Part shown: piece after piece, positions 31,367-38,571 of the stretch | Layout: the number at the start of each line of letters is the position of its first letter | Numbering within the stretch: the first letter of the stretch is position 1 | Source of the DNA: Lentzea nigeriaca | GTDB lineage: Bacteria > Actinomycetota > Actinomycetes > Mycobacteriales > Pseudonocardiaceae | NCBI RefSeq assembly: GCF_016907955.1 | Contig: NZ_JAFBCX010000003.1 | Coordinates: forward strand, 434,001-498,000 | Length of the DNA: 64,000 nt | Direction of reading: 5' to 3' | Program-made: the position numbers and the translations under genes | The notes under the pieces: generated by a model | The model's input: only the letters and a program-made list of their open reading frames with translations | Databases searched by the model: none | What the model was told of the DNA's origin: nothing

Positions 31367-31558
31367 TCAGCGTGAGAGCCGCAGTGCGCCCATCGGGCAC
31401 GACACGACGGCCTTCTCCGCCCGCTCCACCTCGTCCTCGGCCAGCTCACCATCCCGGATCTGCAGAACCTCTTCGTCGTCGAGGTCGAACACCTCGGGCA
31501 GGACCGACGTGCAGACGCCGTGCGCCTCGCAGATCGAAGGGTCCACGTCCACCTTCAT
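31367..31558 (-). CDS. fdxD: Ferredoxin FdxD-like, 3Fe-4S type
   Basis: This 63-residue ferredoxin has cluster residues in CEAHGVC (the second usual Cys replaced by His) and VSCPMGAL near the C-terminus. This is the CxxHxxC...CP pattern of single-cluster actinobacterial ferredoxins that serve cytochromes P450. The position, directly divergent from fadE26 with a KstR box between, equals that of Rv3503c (FdxD). It probably passes electrons to a P450 such as CYP125 (encoded at 49.4-50.7 kb) or to another KstR-regulon oxygenase. Confidence 0.85.
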   Translation of the reverse strand: MKVDVDPSICEAHGVCTSVLPEVFDLDDEEVLQIRDGELAEDEVERAEKAVVSCPMGALRLSR

Positions 31559-31578
31559 CGCGGCCTCCTGACATCAAG

Positions 31579-31592
31579 TAGAACTTGTTCTA
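31579..31592. promoter_or_regulatory. KstR box between fdxD and fadE26
   Basis: TAGAACTTGTTCTA fits the KstR consensus TnnAACnnGTTnnA exactly and is palindromic apart from the centre. It lies 12 bp before the fadE26 ATG and 21 bp before the fdxD ATG, so it can control both directions. The KstR gene itself is not in the window. Confidence 0.85.
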
Positions 31593-31603
31593 GAGTAGCG
31601 GTC

Positions 31604-32764
31604 ATGCGCATCGGTTTCACGCCCGAACAGGAGCAGTTGCGCCAGGAGCTGCGGGCGTACTTCGCCGCGCTCATGACGCCGGAACGCCGGGCAGGGCTCG
31701 TCGGCGGCAGTGACTACGGTGACGCCGAGGTGTACAAGGACACCGTCCGCCGGATGGGCGCGGACGGATGGCTCACCATCGGCTGGCCGGAGGAGTACGG
31801 CGGCCGTGACCGCCCGATGATCGAGCAGCTGATCTTCCTCGACGAGGCGTCCGCCGCCGGTGCGCCGGTTCCGTTCCTGACGCTGAACTCGATCGGGCCG
31901 ACCATCATGGCGTTCGGCACCGCCGAGCAGAAAGCGTTCTACCTGCCCAAAATCGCTTCCGGCGAGATCCACTTCGCCATCGGCTACTCCGAGCCGGAGG
32001 CAGGTACGGACCTGGCGGGGTTGCGCACTCGGGCGGTCCGCGAGGGCGACGACTACGTCGTCAACGGCCAGAAGATGTGGACGAGCCTCATCCAGTACGC
32101 GGACTACGTGTGGCTGGCGTGCCGCACCGACCAGGAATCGCAGCGGCACAGGGGGTTGAGCATCATCATCGTGCCGACCACCTCCCCCGGCTTCTCCTGG
32201 ACACCGGTGCCGACGATGTCCGGGCCGACCACCAGCGCGACTTTCTACGACAACGTGCGCGTGCCGGCGGCGAACCTGATCGGCGAGGAGCACAAGGGCT
32301 GGAAGCTCATCACCAACCAGCTCAACCACGAACGCGTCGCCCTGTGCTCGGCCGCGCCGCTGCAGACCGCGCTGCGCGAAGTTCGTCAATGGGCGGACGA
32401 AACGGGCGCGTCCCGGCACGAGTGGGTACGGCTGCACCTCGCCCGCGTGCACGCCAAGACCGAGTTCCTGAAGCTCGTCAACTGGCGGATCGCGTCCGGC
32501 GGTGACGAGGCGCCCTCACCCGCGGAAGCCTCGGCCACCAAGGTGTTCGGCACCGAGTTCGCGACCGAGGGCTACCGGCTGCTGATGGAAGTGCTGGGCG
32601 CCAACGGAATCGTGCGCACCGGATCGCCGGGAGCACTACTGCAGGGCCGGGTGGAACGCATGCACCGCTCGTCGCTCATCCTCACGTTCGGCGGCGGCAC
32701 CAACGAGATCCAGCGGGACATCATCGCGCGGGTGGGCCTCGGACTGCCTGCCGTGCCCAGATAG
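31604..32764 (+). CDS. fadE26: Acyl-CoA dehydrogenase FadE26 (ChsE4), alpha subunit
   Basis: This 386-residue acyl-CoA dehydrogenase has the N-terminal helical domain, the FAD-binding GYSEPEAGTDLAGLRTRA and WTSLIQYADYVWL strands, and the C-terminal LTFGGGTNEIQRDIIAR. The catalytic base candidate is Glu 243 in LNHERVAL, matching the catalytic Glu of ChsE4. With the next gene it corresponds to Rv3504-Rv3505 (ChsE4-ChsE5), the alpha2-beta2 enzyme that desaturates the C26 side-chain CoA ester of sterols. ATG 31604 lies 12 bp after a perfect KstR box. Confidence 0.88.
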   Translation: MRIGFTPEQEQLRQELRAYFAALMTPERRAGLVGGSDYGDAEVYKDTVRRMGADGWLTIGWPEEYGGRDRPMIEQLIFLDEASAAGAPVPFLTLNSIGPTIMAFGTAEQKAFYLPKIASGEIHFAIGYSEPEAGTDLAGLRTRAVREGDDYVVNGQKMWTSLIQYADYVWLACRTDQESQRHRGLSIIIVPTTSPGFSWTPVPTMSGPTTSATFYDNVRVPAANLIGEEHKGWKLITNQLNHERVALCSAAPLQTALREVRQWADETGASRHEWVRLHLARVHAKTEFLKLVNWRIASGGDEAPSPAEASATKVFGTEFATEGYRLLMEVLGANGIVRTGSPGALLQGRVERMHRSSLILTFGGGTNEIQRDIIARVGLGLPAVPR

Positions 32765-32788
32765 ATCGCCTCGACAACGGAGACTTCC

Positions 32789-33682
32789 ATGGACTTCACA
32801 CTGACCGAGGCACAACGCGAGCTCGCCGCGCTGACCCGCAAGATCCTCGACTCGTCCGACCACCCGTGGCCCGACCTGGTCAAGTCGGGGGTCGTGCCGG
32901 AGGATCCCGCCGAGTTCGGTGTGCTGGAGCACTGCGCGGTCCAGGTCGAGCTCGGGCGCGCCGTCGCGGCCGTCCCGTACCTGCCGACCATGCTCGCCCA
33001 GCAAGCGTTGGCGCAGTTCGACACCCCTCGCCCCGGCGCCGTCCTCTCGGTGGCGCTGGCCGAGGACCAGAACGGCGCGAAGACGACCGTCCCGTTCGCC
33101 ACGACCGCCTCGGCGTTCCTCGTGGTGCACGACGACCAGGTCTTCCTCGTCGAGGCCGGCGACCTGGACATCAGCGCGCAGGAGCTGGTCGACGGCTCGG
33201 ACGCGGGCACCTTCGAGTTCACCGGCGGACGCCTGATCGAGGGGCTCACCCCGGACTGGTTGATCACCCGGTACACGGTGGGGCTGTGCGCCTTCCAGCT
33301 CGGTGTGACCGAACGCGCGTTGGAGCTGACGGCCGAGTACGCGCGGACCCGTGTGCAGTTCGACCGGCTGATCGGCAGTTTCCAGGCCGTGGCGCAACGT
33401 CTTGCTGATGCGTACATCGACGTGGCGGCGATCCGGTTGACGCTGTGGCAGGCGGCCTGGCGGCTCTCCGAGGGGCTGGACGCGGCGGCCGAGGTGGCGA
33501 CGGCGAAGTTCTGGGCGGCCGATGCCGGGCACCGGGTGGCGCACACGGCCGTGCACGTCCACGGCGGCACGGGCATCGACATGAGCCACGAGGTGCACAG
33601 GTACTTCACCGCGGCGAAGCGGGCCGAGTTCGAGCTGGGCGGGGCGACCGCCCAGCTTCTGAAGCTCAGCGCAGCTTGGTGA
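32789..33682 (+). CDS. fadE27: Acyl-CoA dehydrogenase-like FadE27 (ChsE5), beta subunit
   Basis: The protein has 297 residues, with an acyl-CoA dehydrogenase fold (MDFTLTEAQRELAALTRKIL at the start, YARTRVQFDRLIGSFQAVAQRLAD and VHVHGGTGIDMSHEVHRYF near the end). It starts 24 bp after fadE26, so the pair is an operon, as for Rv3504-Rv3505. It lacks the catalytic glutamate region, as expected for the non-catalytic beta subunit. It appears roughly 70 residues shorter than the mycobacterial FadE27 (about 370 residues), with the reduction in the middle beta domain. The 3' end overlaps the convergent nitronate monooxygenase gene by 17 bp. Confidence 0.85.
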   Translation: MDFTLTEAQRELAALTRKILDSSDHPWPDLVKSGVVPEDPAEFGVLEHCAVQVELGRAVAAVPYLPTMLAQQALAQFDTPRPGAVLSVALAEDQNGAKTTVPFATTASAFLVVHDDQVFLVEAGDLDISAQELVDGSDAGTFEFTGGRLIEGLTPDWLITRYTVGLCAFQLGVTERALELTAEYARTRVQFDRLIGSFQAVAQRLADAYIDVAAIRLTLWQAAWRLSEGLDAAAEVATAKFWAADAGHRVAHTAVHVHGGTGIDMSHEVHRYFTAAKRAEFELGGATAQLLKLSAAW

Positions 33683-34754
33683 GACGTTCGACGGTCTCCT
33701 CGAACTCCCGCAGCAGGTCCGTCATCACGTCGGCGACGGGGCGGACCTCGTTCATCCGCCCGACGACCTGACCGACCGGCATCGACACCACGGACGGGTC
33801 GTCGGACCGGGCGATGCGCTGGTGCGCCTCGCTGACGAGCAGGTTCTGCAACGGCATCGGCAGCGGTTCCGGTGCGGCGTCTGCATTCCACGCCTCGGTC
33901 CACCGGGTCTTCAGCAGCCGCGCCGGTTTGCCGGTGTAGATGCGGGTGCGGACGGTGTCGCTGGATCCGGCGGCCAGCAGCGCGTCCTGGGTGCTGGAGT
34001 TCCCGAGCTTGTATTCTGCGGTGGTCAGCCAGTACGAGCCCATCCACACGCCCGAGGCGCCCAACGCCATGGCCGCGGCGGCCTGACGTCCCGAACCGAT
34101 GCCACCCGCAGCGAGCACCGGAACGTCCACCGCGTCCACGATCTCCGGCACGAGCACCATCGTGGCGACCTCGCCGGTGTGCCCACCGGCCTCGTAGCCC
34201 TGGGCGACCACGATGTCGACACCGTTCTCCACGTGCCTGCGGGCGTGCTCGGCCTTGCCCGCGAGGGCGGCGACCGGAACCCCGGCCGCGTGCGCGCGTT
34301 CGATGACGTCGGTCGGCGGCGAGCCCAGGGCGTTGGCGATGAGCCGGATCGGGTGCTCCAGCGCCACGTCGACGTGCGACCGCGCGACGGAGTGCAGCCA
34401 GCCGAGCACTCCCTGGCTGTCCTCTCCTTCCGGCAACGGCGGCACGCCGAGCTTCAGCAGCGTCTGCTGCACGAAGTCCTTGTGGCCCTGCGGAATCAGC
34501 TTGTCCAGGTCGATCTGCGTGCCCTCGGTCGGCACCTTGGCGGGCATCACGATGTCGACGCCGTACGGCTTGCCGTCGGTGTTCTCGTCCATCCACGTCA
34601 GGGTGCGGTCGAGGTCCTCCGCGTCGTTGAACCGCACGCATCCCAGCACTCCGAGGCCGCCCGCCCGGCTGATCGCCGCCGCGACGTGCTCGGACGGCGT
34701 GAAGCCGAAGATCGGGTGCTCGATGCCGAACCGGTCACACAGGCTGGTGCGCAT
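33666..34754 (-). CDS. Nitronate monooxygenase / 2-nitropropane dioxygenase-family flavoprotein
   Basis: This 362-residue FMN-binding TIM barrel has the conserved VAAAISRAGGLGVLGCVRF, the substrate loop VVAQGYEAGGHTGEV and the phosphate-binding VPVLAAGGIGSGRQAAAAMALGASGVWMGS. ATG 34754 is chosen. It overlaps the 3' end of fadD19 by 20 bp, so the two are co-transcribed. The family includes true nitronate monooxygenases and the steroid enzyme IpdC. Because it sits in the KstR-type block, a flavin-dependent reduction or desaturation of a sterol CoA ester is possible. A housekeeping nitronate-detoxifying role cannot be excluded. Confidence 0.72.
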   Translation of the reverse strand: MRTSLCDRFGIEHPIFGFTPSEHVAAAISRAGGLGVLGCVRFNDAEDLDRTLTWMDENTDGKPYGVDIVMPAKVPTEGTQIDLDKLIPQGHKDFVQQTLLKLGVPPLPEGEDSQGVLGWLHSVARSHVDVALEHPIRLIANALGSPPTDVIERAHAAGVPVAALAGKAEHARRHVENGVDIVVAQGYEAGGHTGEVATMVLVPEIVDAVDVPVLAAGGIGSGRQAAAAMALGASGVWMGSYWLTTAEYKLGNSSTQDALLAAGSSDTVRTRIYTGKPARLLKTRWTEAWNADAAPEPLPMPLQNLLVSEAHQRIARSDDPSVVSMPVGQVVGRMNEVRPVADVMTDLLREFEETVERLTKLR

Positions 34755-36321
34755 GTTCCTCCACGTGAGCGCGAGCCCACTGGTAGTCGGGTTTGCCACT
34801 CGGCGTCCTGCCGATCTCGTCGACCAGCCACAGCGAGCGCGGCACCTTGTACCCCGCGAGCGTCAGGCGCACGTGAGCGTCCAGTTCGGACAGTGTCGGC
34901 CGGGCACCGTCGCGTGGCTGCACGAGAGCACCGACCCGTTGGCCGAGCAGGTCGTCCGGGATACCGATGACGAGGGCGTCGAACACGTCCGGGTGCGACT
35001 TCAGCACGCCCTCGACCTCTTCCGGGAACACCTTCTCGCCACCGGTGTTGACGCAGGTGTTGCCGCGGCCGAGCAACGTGATGTCGCCGTCCTCCTCGAA
35101 CCGCGCGTAGTCGCCGGGCACCGTGAACCGCTTGCCGTCGACCTCCACGAACATCCGCGCGGTCTTCTCGGGGTCCTTGTAGTAGCCCAGCGGGATGTGC
35201 CCGCCGCGCGCCAGCTTGCCGATGACGCCCGGCACCGGTTCGAGCTTGTTGCCGTCGTCGTCGATGACGATGGTGTCCTCGTTGAGCTTCACCTTCGTGC
35301 CGTCGGTCTGCACGATCTCCTTGGGCACCGCGCCGATGCCGGTGGACCCGGTCTCGCTCGACCCGATCGACTCCAGCAACGTGGTGTGCGGCAGGAGCTC
35401 CTGGTACATCTTCTTCACCGGGTAGGAGAACAGGGCTGCGCTGCTGTTGATGATGAACAGCGACGAGCCGTCGTAGCCGCCGCGCTGGAACTCCTCGATC
35501 AACGGCCGGCCCATCGCGTCGCCGGTGATCGCCGCGACCTGGACCTTCTCCCGCTCGATGACCCGCCAGATCTCGGCAGGGTCGAACTTCGGCACCAGCA
35601 CGACGGTGCTGCCGCAGAACAGCGCGCCCAGCACGGCCCACTGCGCGGCGCCGTGGATCAGCGGCGGGAGGCAGAGCCGGACGAGGCCGTAGTCCTTGCC
35701 GGACCTGGCCTGCTGCCACTCGTCGGTGAGACGTTCACCGGTCACGAAGTCGATGCCGCCGCCGAGCGTGCGCCACACGTCCTCGTGCCGCCACATCACG
35801 CCCTTGGGCATGCCGGTCGTGCCGCCGGTGAACAGGATGTAGAGGTCGTCGGGGCTGCGCGGCCCGAAGTCCCGCTCCCCCGACTGCTCGGCGAGCGCGG
35901 CCTCGTACTCGACGCCGGCGAACTCCTCGTCGGACTCGTCGTCGATCACGACGGTGGGGCCGGGGGACCCGACCTCCGCGACCAGCGGCGAGTACCGCCG
36001 TTCGTGGACGAGAGCGACCAGATCCGCTTCTCCGAACAAGTACTGCAACTCGTTCTTGGTGTAGCGGTAGTTGACGTTGATGGCCACCGCGCGCAGCTTG
36101 TAGACCGCGAGCAGGGCTTCGACGAGTTCGATGGAGTTGCGTGCGTAGAGCCCGACGTGCGACCCCTGTGTCACGCCGTTCTTTGCCAGGTGGTGAGCCA
36201 GTTTGTTGGCTCGTGACTCGAGCTCGGCATAGGTGACCCGCTTCGGGCCGCACACGAGGGCGGTCCGGTCGGGCACGGTGTCCGCGGCGTGTTCAACGAG
36301 GTCTGCGACGTTGAGGGCCAT
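34735..36321 (-). CDS. fadD19: Steroid-CoA ligase FadD19
   Basis: The protein has 528 residues. It contains the adenylate-forming motifs LFTGGTTGMPKGVMWRHEDVW (P-loop), SIGSSETG, and the C-terminal GRGNTCVNTGGEKVFPEEVE with GYKVPRSLWLVDEI...GKPDYQWA. The opening MALNVADLVEHAADTVPDR and many internal blocks are those of FadD19 (Rv3515c), the ligase that activates C26-carboxylated sterols and is needed for C24-branched side chains in Rhodococcus. ATG 36321 is preferred over 36357 because the intervening DNA contains a KstR box. It is divergent from echA19, as in M. tuberculosis. Confidence 0.88.
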   Translation of the reverse strand: MALNVADLVEHAADTVPDRTALVCGPKRVTYAELESRANKLAHHLAKNGVTQGSHVGLYARNSIELVEALLAVYKLRAVAINVNYRYTKNELQYLFGEADLVALVHERRYSPLVAEVGSPGPTVVIDDESDEEFAGVEYEAALAEQSGERDFGPRSPDDLYILFTGGTTGMPKGVMWRHEDVWRTLGGGIDFVTGERLTDEWQQARSGKDYGLVRLCLPPLIHGAAQWAVLGALFCGSTVVLVPKFDPAEIWRVIEREKVQVAAITGDAMGRPLIEEFQRGGYDGSSLFIINSSAALFSYPVKKMYQELLPHTTLLESIGSSETGSTGIGAVPKEIVQTDGTKVKLNEDTIVIDDDGNKLEPVPGVIGKLARGGHIPLGYYKDPEKTARMFVEVDGKRFTVPGDYARFEEDGDITLLGRGNTCVNTGGEKVFPEEVEGVLKSHPDVFDALVIGIPDDLLGQRVGALVQPRDGARPTLSELDAHVRLTLAGYKVPRSLWLVDEIGRTPSGKPDYQWARAHVEEHAHQPV

Positions 36322-36332
36322 GGTAGGCAAAG

Positions 36333-36346
36333 TAGAACGTGTTACT
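36333..36346. promoter_or_regulatory. KstR box between fadD19 and echA19
   Basis: TAGAACGTGTTACT matches TnnAACnnGTTnnA at all but the last base. It lies 11 bp from the fadD19 start and 49 bp from the echA19 start, the expected place for divergent control. Confidence 0.8.
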
Positions 36347-36395
36347 GTTCTGGACAATCCCCCGTGCGGTCAAACTCGATCCAGGAGGCGCGCGA

Positions 36396-37187
36396 ATGAC
36401 GACCACGACAGAACCCCACGCGTTGGTGGACTTGGTCGGCAACGTTCTGGTCGTCACGATGAACCGGCCCGAGGTCCGCAACGCCTTGTCCGGCCCGATG
36501 ATGGCGATCATGCGCGAGGCGTGGGACCGCGTGGACAACGATCCCGACGTGCGCGTCTGCATCCTGACCGGCGCGGGCGGGTCGTTCTGCGCGGGCGCCG
36601 ACCTCAAGGCGATGACGGCGAACCATCCCAGTGACACGGCGGGAAGCTACGACTTCTCCGTCATCGAACCACTGCTCAAAGGTCGTCGATTGACGAAACC
36701 ACTCATCGCCGCCGTGGAAGGCCCTGCGGTCGCGGGCGGCACCGAAATCCTTCAGGCGACCGACATCCGGGTGGCCGGCGAGAGCGCGCGGTTCGGTGTG
36801 TCCGAGGCGCGGTGGGGCCTGTTCCCGCTCGGCGGATCAGCCGTGCGGTTGCCGCGCCAGATCCCGTACACCGTCGCGGCCGACCTGTTGCTGACCGGAC
36901 GCCACATCAGGGCCGCCGAGGCCAAGGAAATCGGCCTCATCGGTCACGTCGTGCCGGACGGTCAGGCGCTCGACAAGGCGATGGAGCTGGCCGAGCTGAT
37001 CACCGCCAACGGACCGCTGGCCGTGCGGGCGATCCTGCGGACCATGCGGGAGACCGAGGCGATGCACGAGAACGAGGCGTTCAAAGTGGACGCCCGGCTC
37101 GGCATGGAGGTCTTCCGCAGCGAGGACGCGAAGGAGGGGCCGCGCGCGTTCGCGGAGAAGCGCAAGCCGGAGTTCAAGGGCCGCTAG
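36396..37187 (+). CDS. echA19: Enoyl-CoA hydratase EchA19
   Basis: The protein has 263 residues, with ATG 36396 after CCAGGAGG. This crotonase-fold protein has both catalytic glutamates visible: [14 protein letters not shown] (first Glu) and [20 protein letters not shown] (second Glu). The oxyanion region is [17 protein letters not shown]. The sequence closely follows Rv3516 (EchA19), including [19 protein letters not shown] and [13 protein letters not shown], and hydrates the steroid enoyl-CoA formed by the ChsE dehydrogenases. It is divergent from fadD19 with a shared KstR box. Confidence 0.88.
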   Translation: MTTTTEPHALVDLVGNVLVVTMNRPEVRNALSGPMMAIMREAWDRVDNDPDVRVCILTGAGGSFCAGADLKAMTANHPSDTAGSYDFSVIEPLLKGRRLTKPLIAAVEGPAVAGGTEILQATDIRVAGESARFGVSEARWGLFPLGGSAVRLPRQIPYTVAADLLLTGRHIRAAEAKEIGLIGHVVPDGQALDKAMELAELITANGPLAVRAILRTMRETEAMHENEAFKVDARLGMEVFRSEDAKEGPRAFAEKRKPEFKGR

Positions 37188-37675
37188 AAGCGTGTCGCAG
37201 CTGTCTCTTGGGATGTGACAGTGAGGGTGATGTCGGCAGACAGCCGCTCTTCGATCATGAAGATCGCGCTCTCATGGCTGCCGACTGCACGGTTGGCAGC
37301 AGTTGGGGTGATCAGCGTTTGCGTCAGCATTTCGCTACCGCCGTCTCGGCAGCGACGCGCATGGGAACGCGACCATCCGGGCTTTCGGTGACGAGCACCG
37401 GACCGCTGCCCCCTACCCGCCTCAACGGAGCACAACCAAGCCGCGACGCTCTACTAACGTTCGATCAGATTCGACTATGCGTTCGACAGCGTTCGACAAC
37501 CGCCGGCCACAGTGGACTCGCCAGCTCACGCACGTTGCTCCGAACGGGCATGTACGCACTTCGCCGCGCGACATAGGGTGATGCCGATCACGCGACCCGG
37601 CCGGTGAATTCGGGGGATACCGCCGGAAGAATTGTCTTTGCGCGCAATCGTGCGGATACGAGGAGCAACTGTCGA
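37188..37675. other. 488-bp region without a supported gene; phased TTCGA repeats
   Basis: The stretch between echA19 and the Roadblock-like gene has shorter, interrupted frames and a lower GC content than its surroundings. A leftward frame ending near 37184 (tail IFMIEERLSADITLTVTS) has no usable ribosome site and may be a decayed remnant. Four TTCGA pentamers begin at 37460, 37470, 37482 and 37492, about one helical turn apart. No known operator or RNA was recognised. Confidence 0.4.
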
Positions 37676-38050
37676 ATGAACATCGACACGGCCTTGAAAG
37701 AGGCAATGACCATTTCCGGTGCGGTGGGAGCCGCGCTCGTCGATTTCGAGAGCGGGATGTCGCTCGGTTCGGTCGGAGGTGGTGACTGGCTGGACCTGGA
37801 GGTGGCCGCGGCCGGCAACACCGAGGTCGTGCGGGCGAAGCAGCGGGTTGTCTCCGCGCTCAAGCTGAACGACGAGATCGAGGACATCCTGATCACACTG
37901 GGCCGCCAGTACCACCTGATCCGCCTGCTGAAGGCGAACAGCCGAGGCGCCTCGACGTTGTTCCTCTACCTCGTCCTGGACAGGGAGCGGTCCAACCTCG
38001 CGCTCGCGAGGCACGGCCTCAAGGCCATCGAAGCCGGCCTGGTCGTGTGA
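37676..38050 (+). CDS. Roadblock/LC7-like small protein (first of a pair)
   Basis: This 124-residue alpha/beta protein starts at ATG 37676, with GAGGAG 11 bases upstream. The pattern NIDTALKEAMTISGAVGAALVDFESGMSLGSVG, then a strand-rich end LFLYLVLDRERSNLALARHGLKAIE, is that of Roadblock/LC7 (MglB-like) domains. The next gene starts inside its stop (GTGA) and encodes a second such domain, so a heteromeric complex is likely. MglB-type proteins usually regulate a small Ras-like GTPase, but none is in the window. The role is unknown. Confidence 0.6.
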   Translation: MNIDTALKEAMTISGAVGAALVDFESGMSLGSVGGGDWLDLEVAAAGNTEVVRAKQRVVSALKLNDEIEDILITLGRQYHLIRLLKANSRGASTLFLYLVLDRERSNLALARHGLKAIEAGLVV

Positions 38051-38532
38051 GCGAGGTGACCGGCAGAGCATCGGCGGACTCCGGTGTGCTGCCCATGCGC
38101 AAGCGCGGTTCGGCATTGCCGATCGGGCTTGCGGTGGCGCCGCCGCCGGACGATGCCGGTAAGAAGACGGTGACCGAGGCGCTGCAGGAAATCCGCGATC
38201 GCATCGATCCCGTCGCGATCAGCGGCGTGCTGGCCGCGACGCGGGACGGCTTGGTGCTGTGCGCGCACACTCGCGACATCGAGAACGAAAGTGTTGCCGC
38301 GATGGCGGCCGCCGCGGCCGGGCTGGCGGCGCAGTTCATCGCCAGGGCCAGCGTCGGTGACCCGCGCGTGGTGTTCTTCGAGGGGGACGCCGGGCAGGTC
38401 GGCGTGTTCTCCGTGGACCCCGACACCCTGCTGGTCGTGTTCAGCGAGAGGAACACGACCATGGGCATGTTCAACGTCGCCGCCAAGCAGGCCTTGGCCT
38501 TGCTGCAGCAGGCGATCGCCGGACAGCGCTGA
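38047..38532 (+). CDS. Roadblock/LC7-domain protein (second of a pair)
   Basis: The protein has 161 residues, with GTG 38047 overlapping the preceding stop. A proline- and alanine-rich N-terminus (about 40 residues) leads into a Roadblock/LC7 module: ALQEIRDRIDPVAISGVLAATRDGLVLCAHTRDI...VAAMAAAAAGLAAQFIA...VGVFSVDPDTLLVVFSERNTTMGMF. Its end faces the kstD gene across a strong terminator, so the pair is an independent transcription unit within the steroid island. The function is not known. Confidence 0.65.
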   Translation: MSEVTGRASADSGVLPMRKRGSALPIGLAVAPPPDDAGKKTVTEALQEIRDRIDPVAISGVLAATRDGLVLCAHTRDIENESVAAMAAAAAGLAAQFIARASVGDPRVVFFEGDAGQVGVFSVDPDTLLVVFSERNTTMGMFNVAAKQALALLQQAIAGQR

Positions 38533-38539
38533 GTGATGC

Positions 38540-38563
38540 GGCCGCGACCCACGGGTCGCGGCC
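38540..38563. terminator. Bidirectional terminator between Roadblock pair and kstD
   Basis: GGCCGCGACCC (38540-38550) and GGGTCGCGGCC (38553-38563) form a perfect 11-bp inverted repeat, with a minimal loop, in the 39-bp gap between convergent genes. Confidence 0.8.
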
Positions 38564-38571
38564 GGTCCCGA

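Noticed and set aside
37184..37435. Leftward 83-residue frame after echA19
   Set aside because: No ribosome site and no recognisable domain; described only as part of the empty region.
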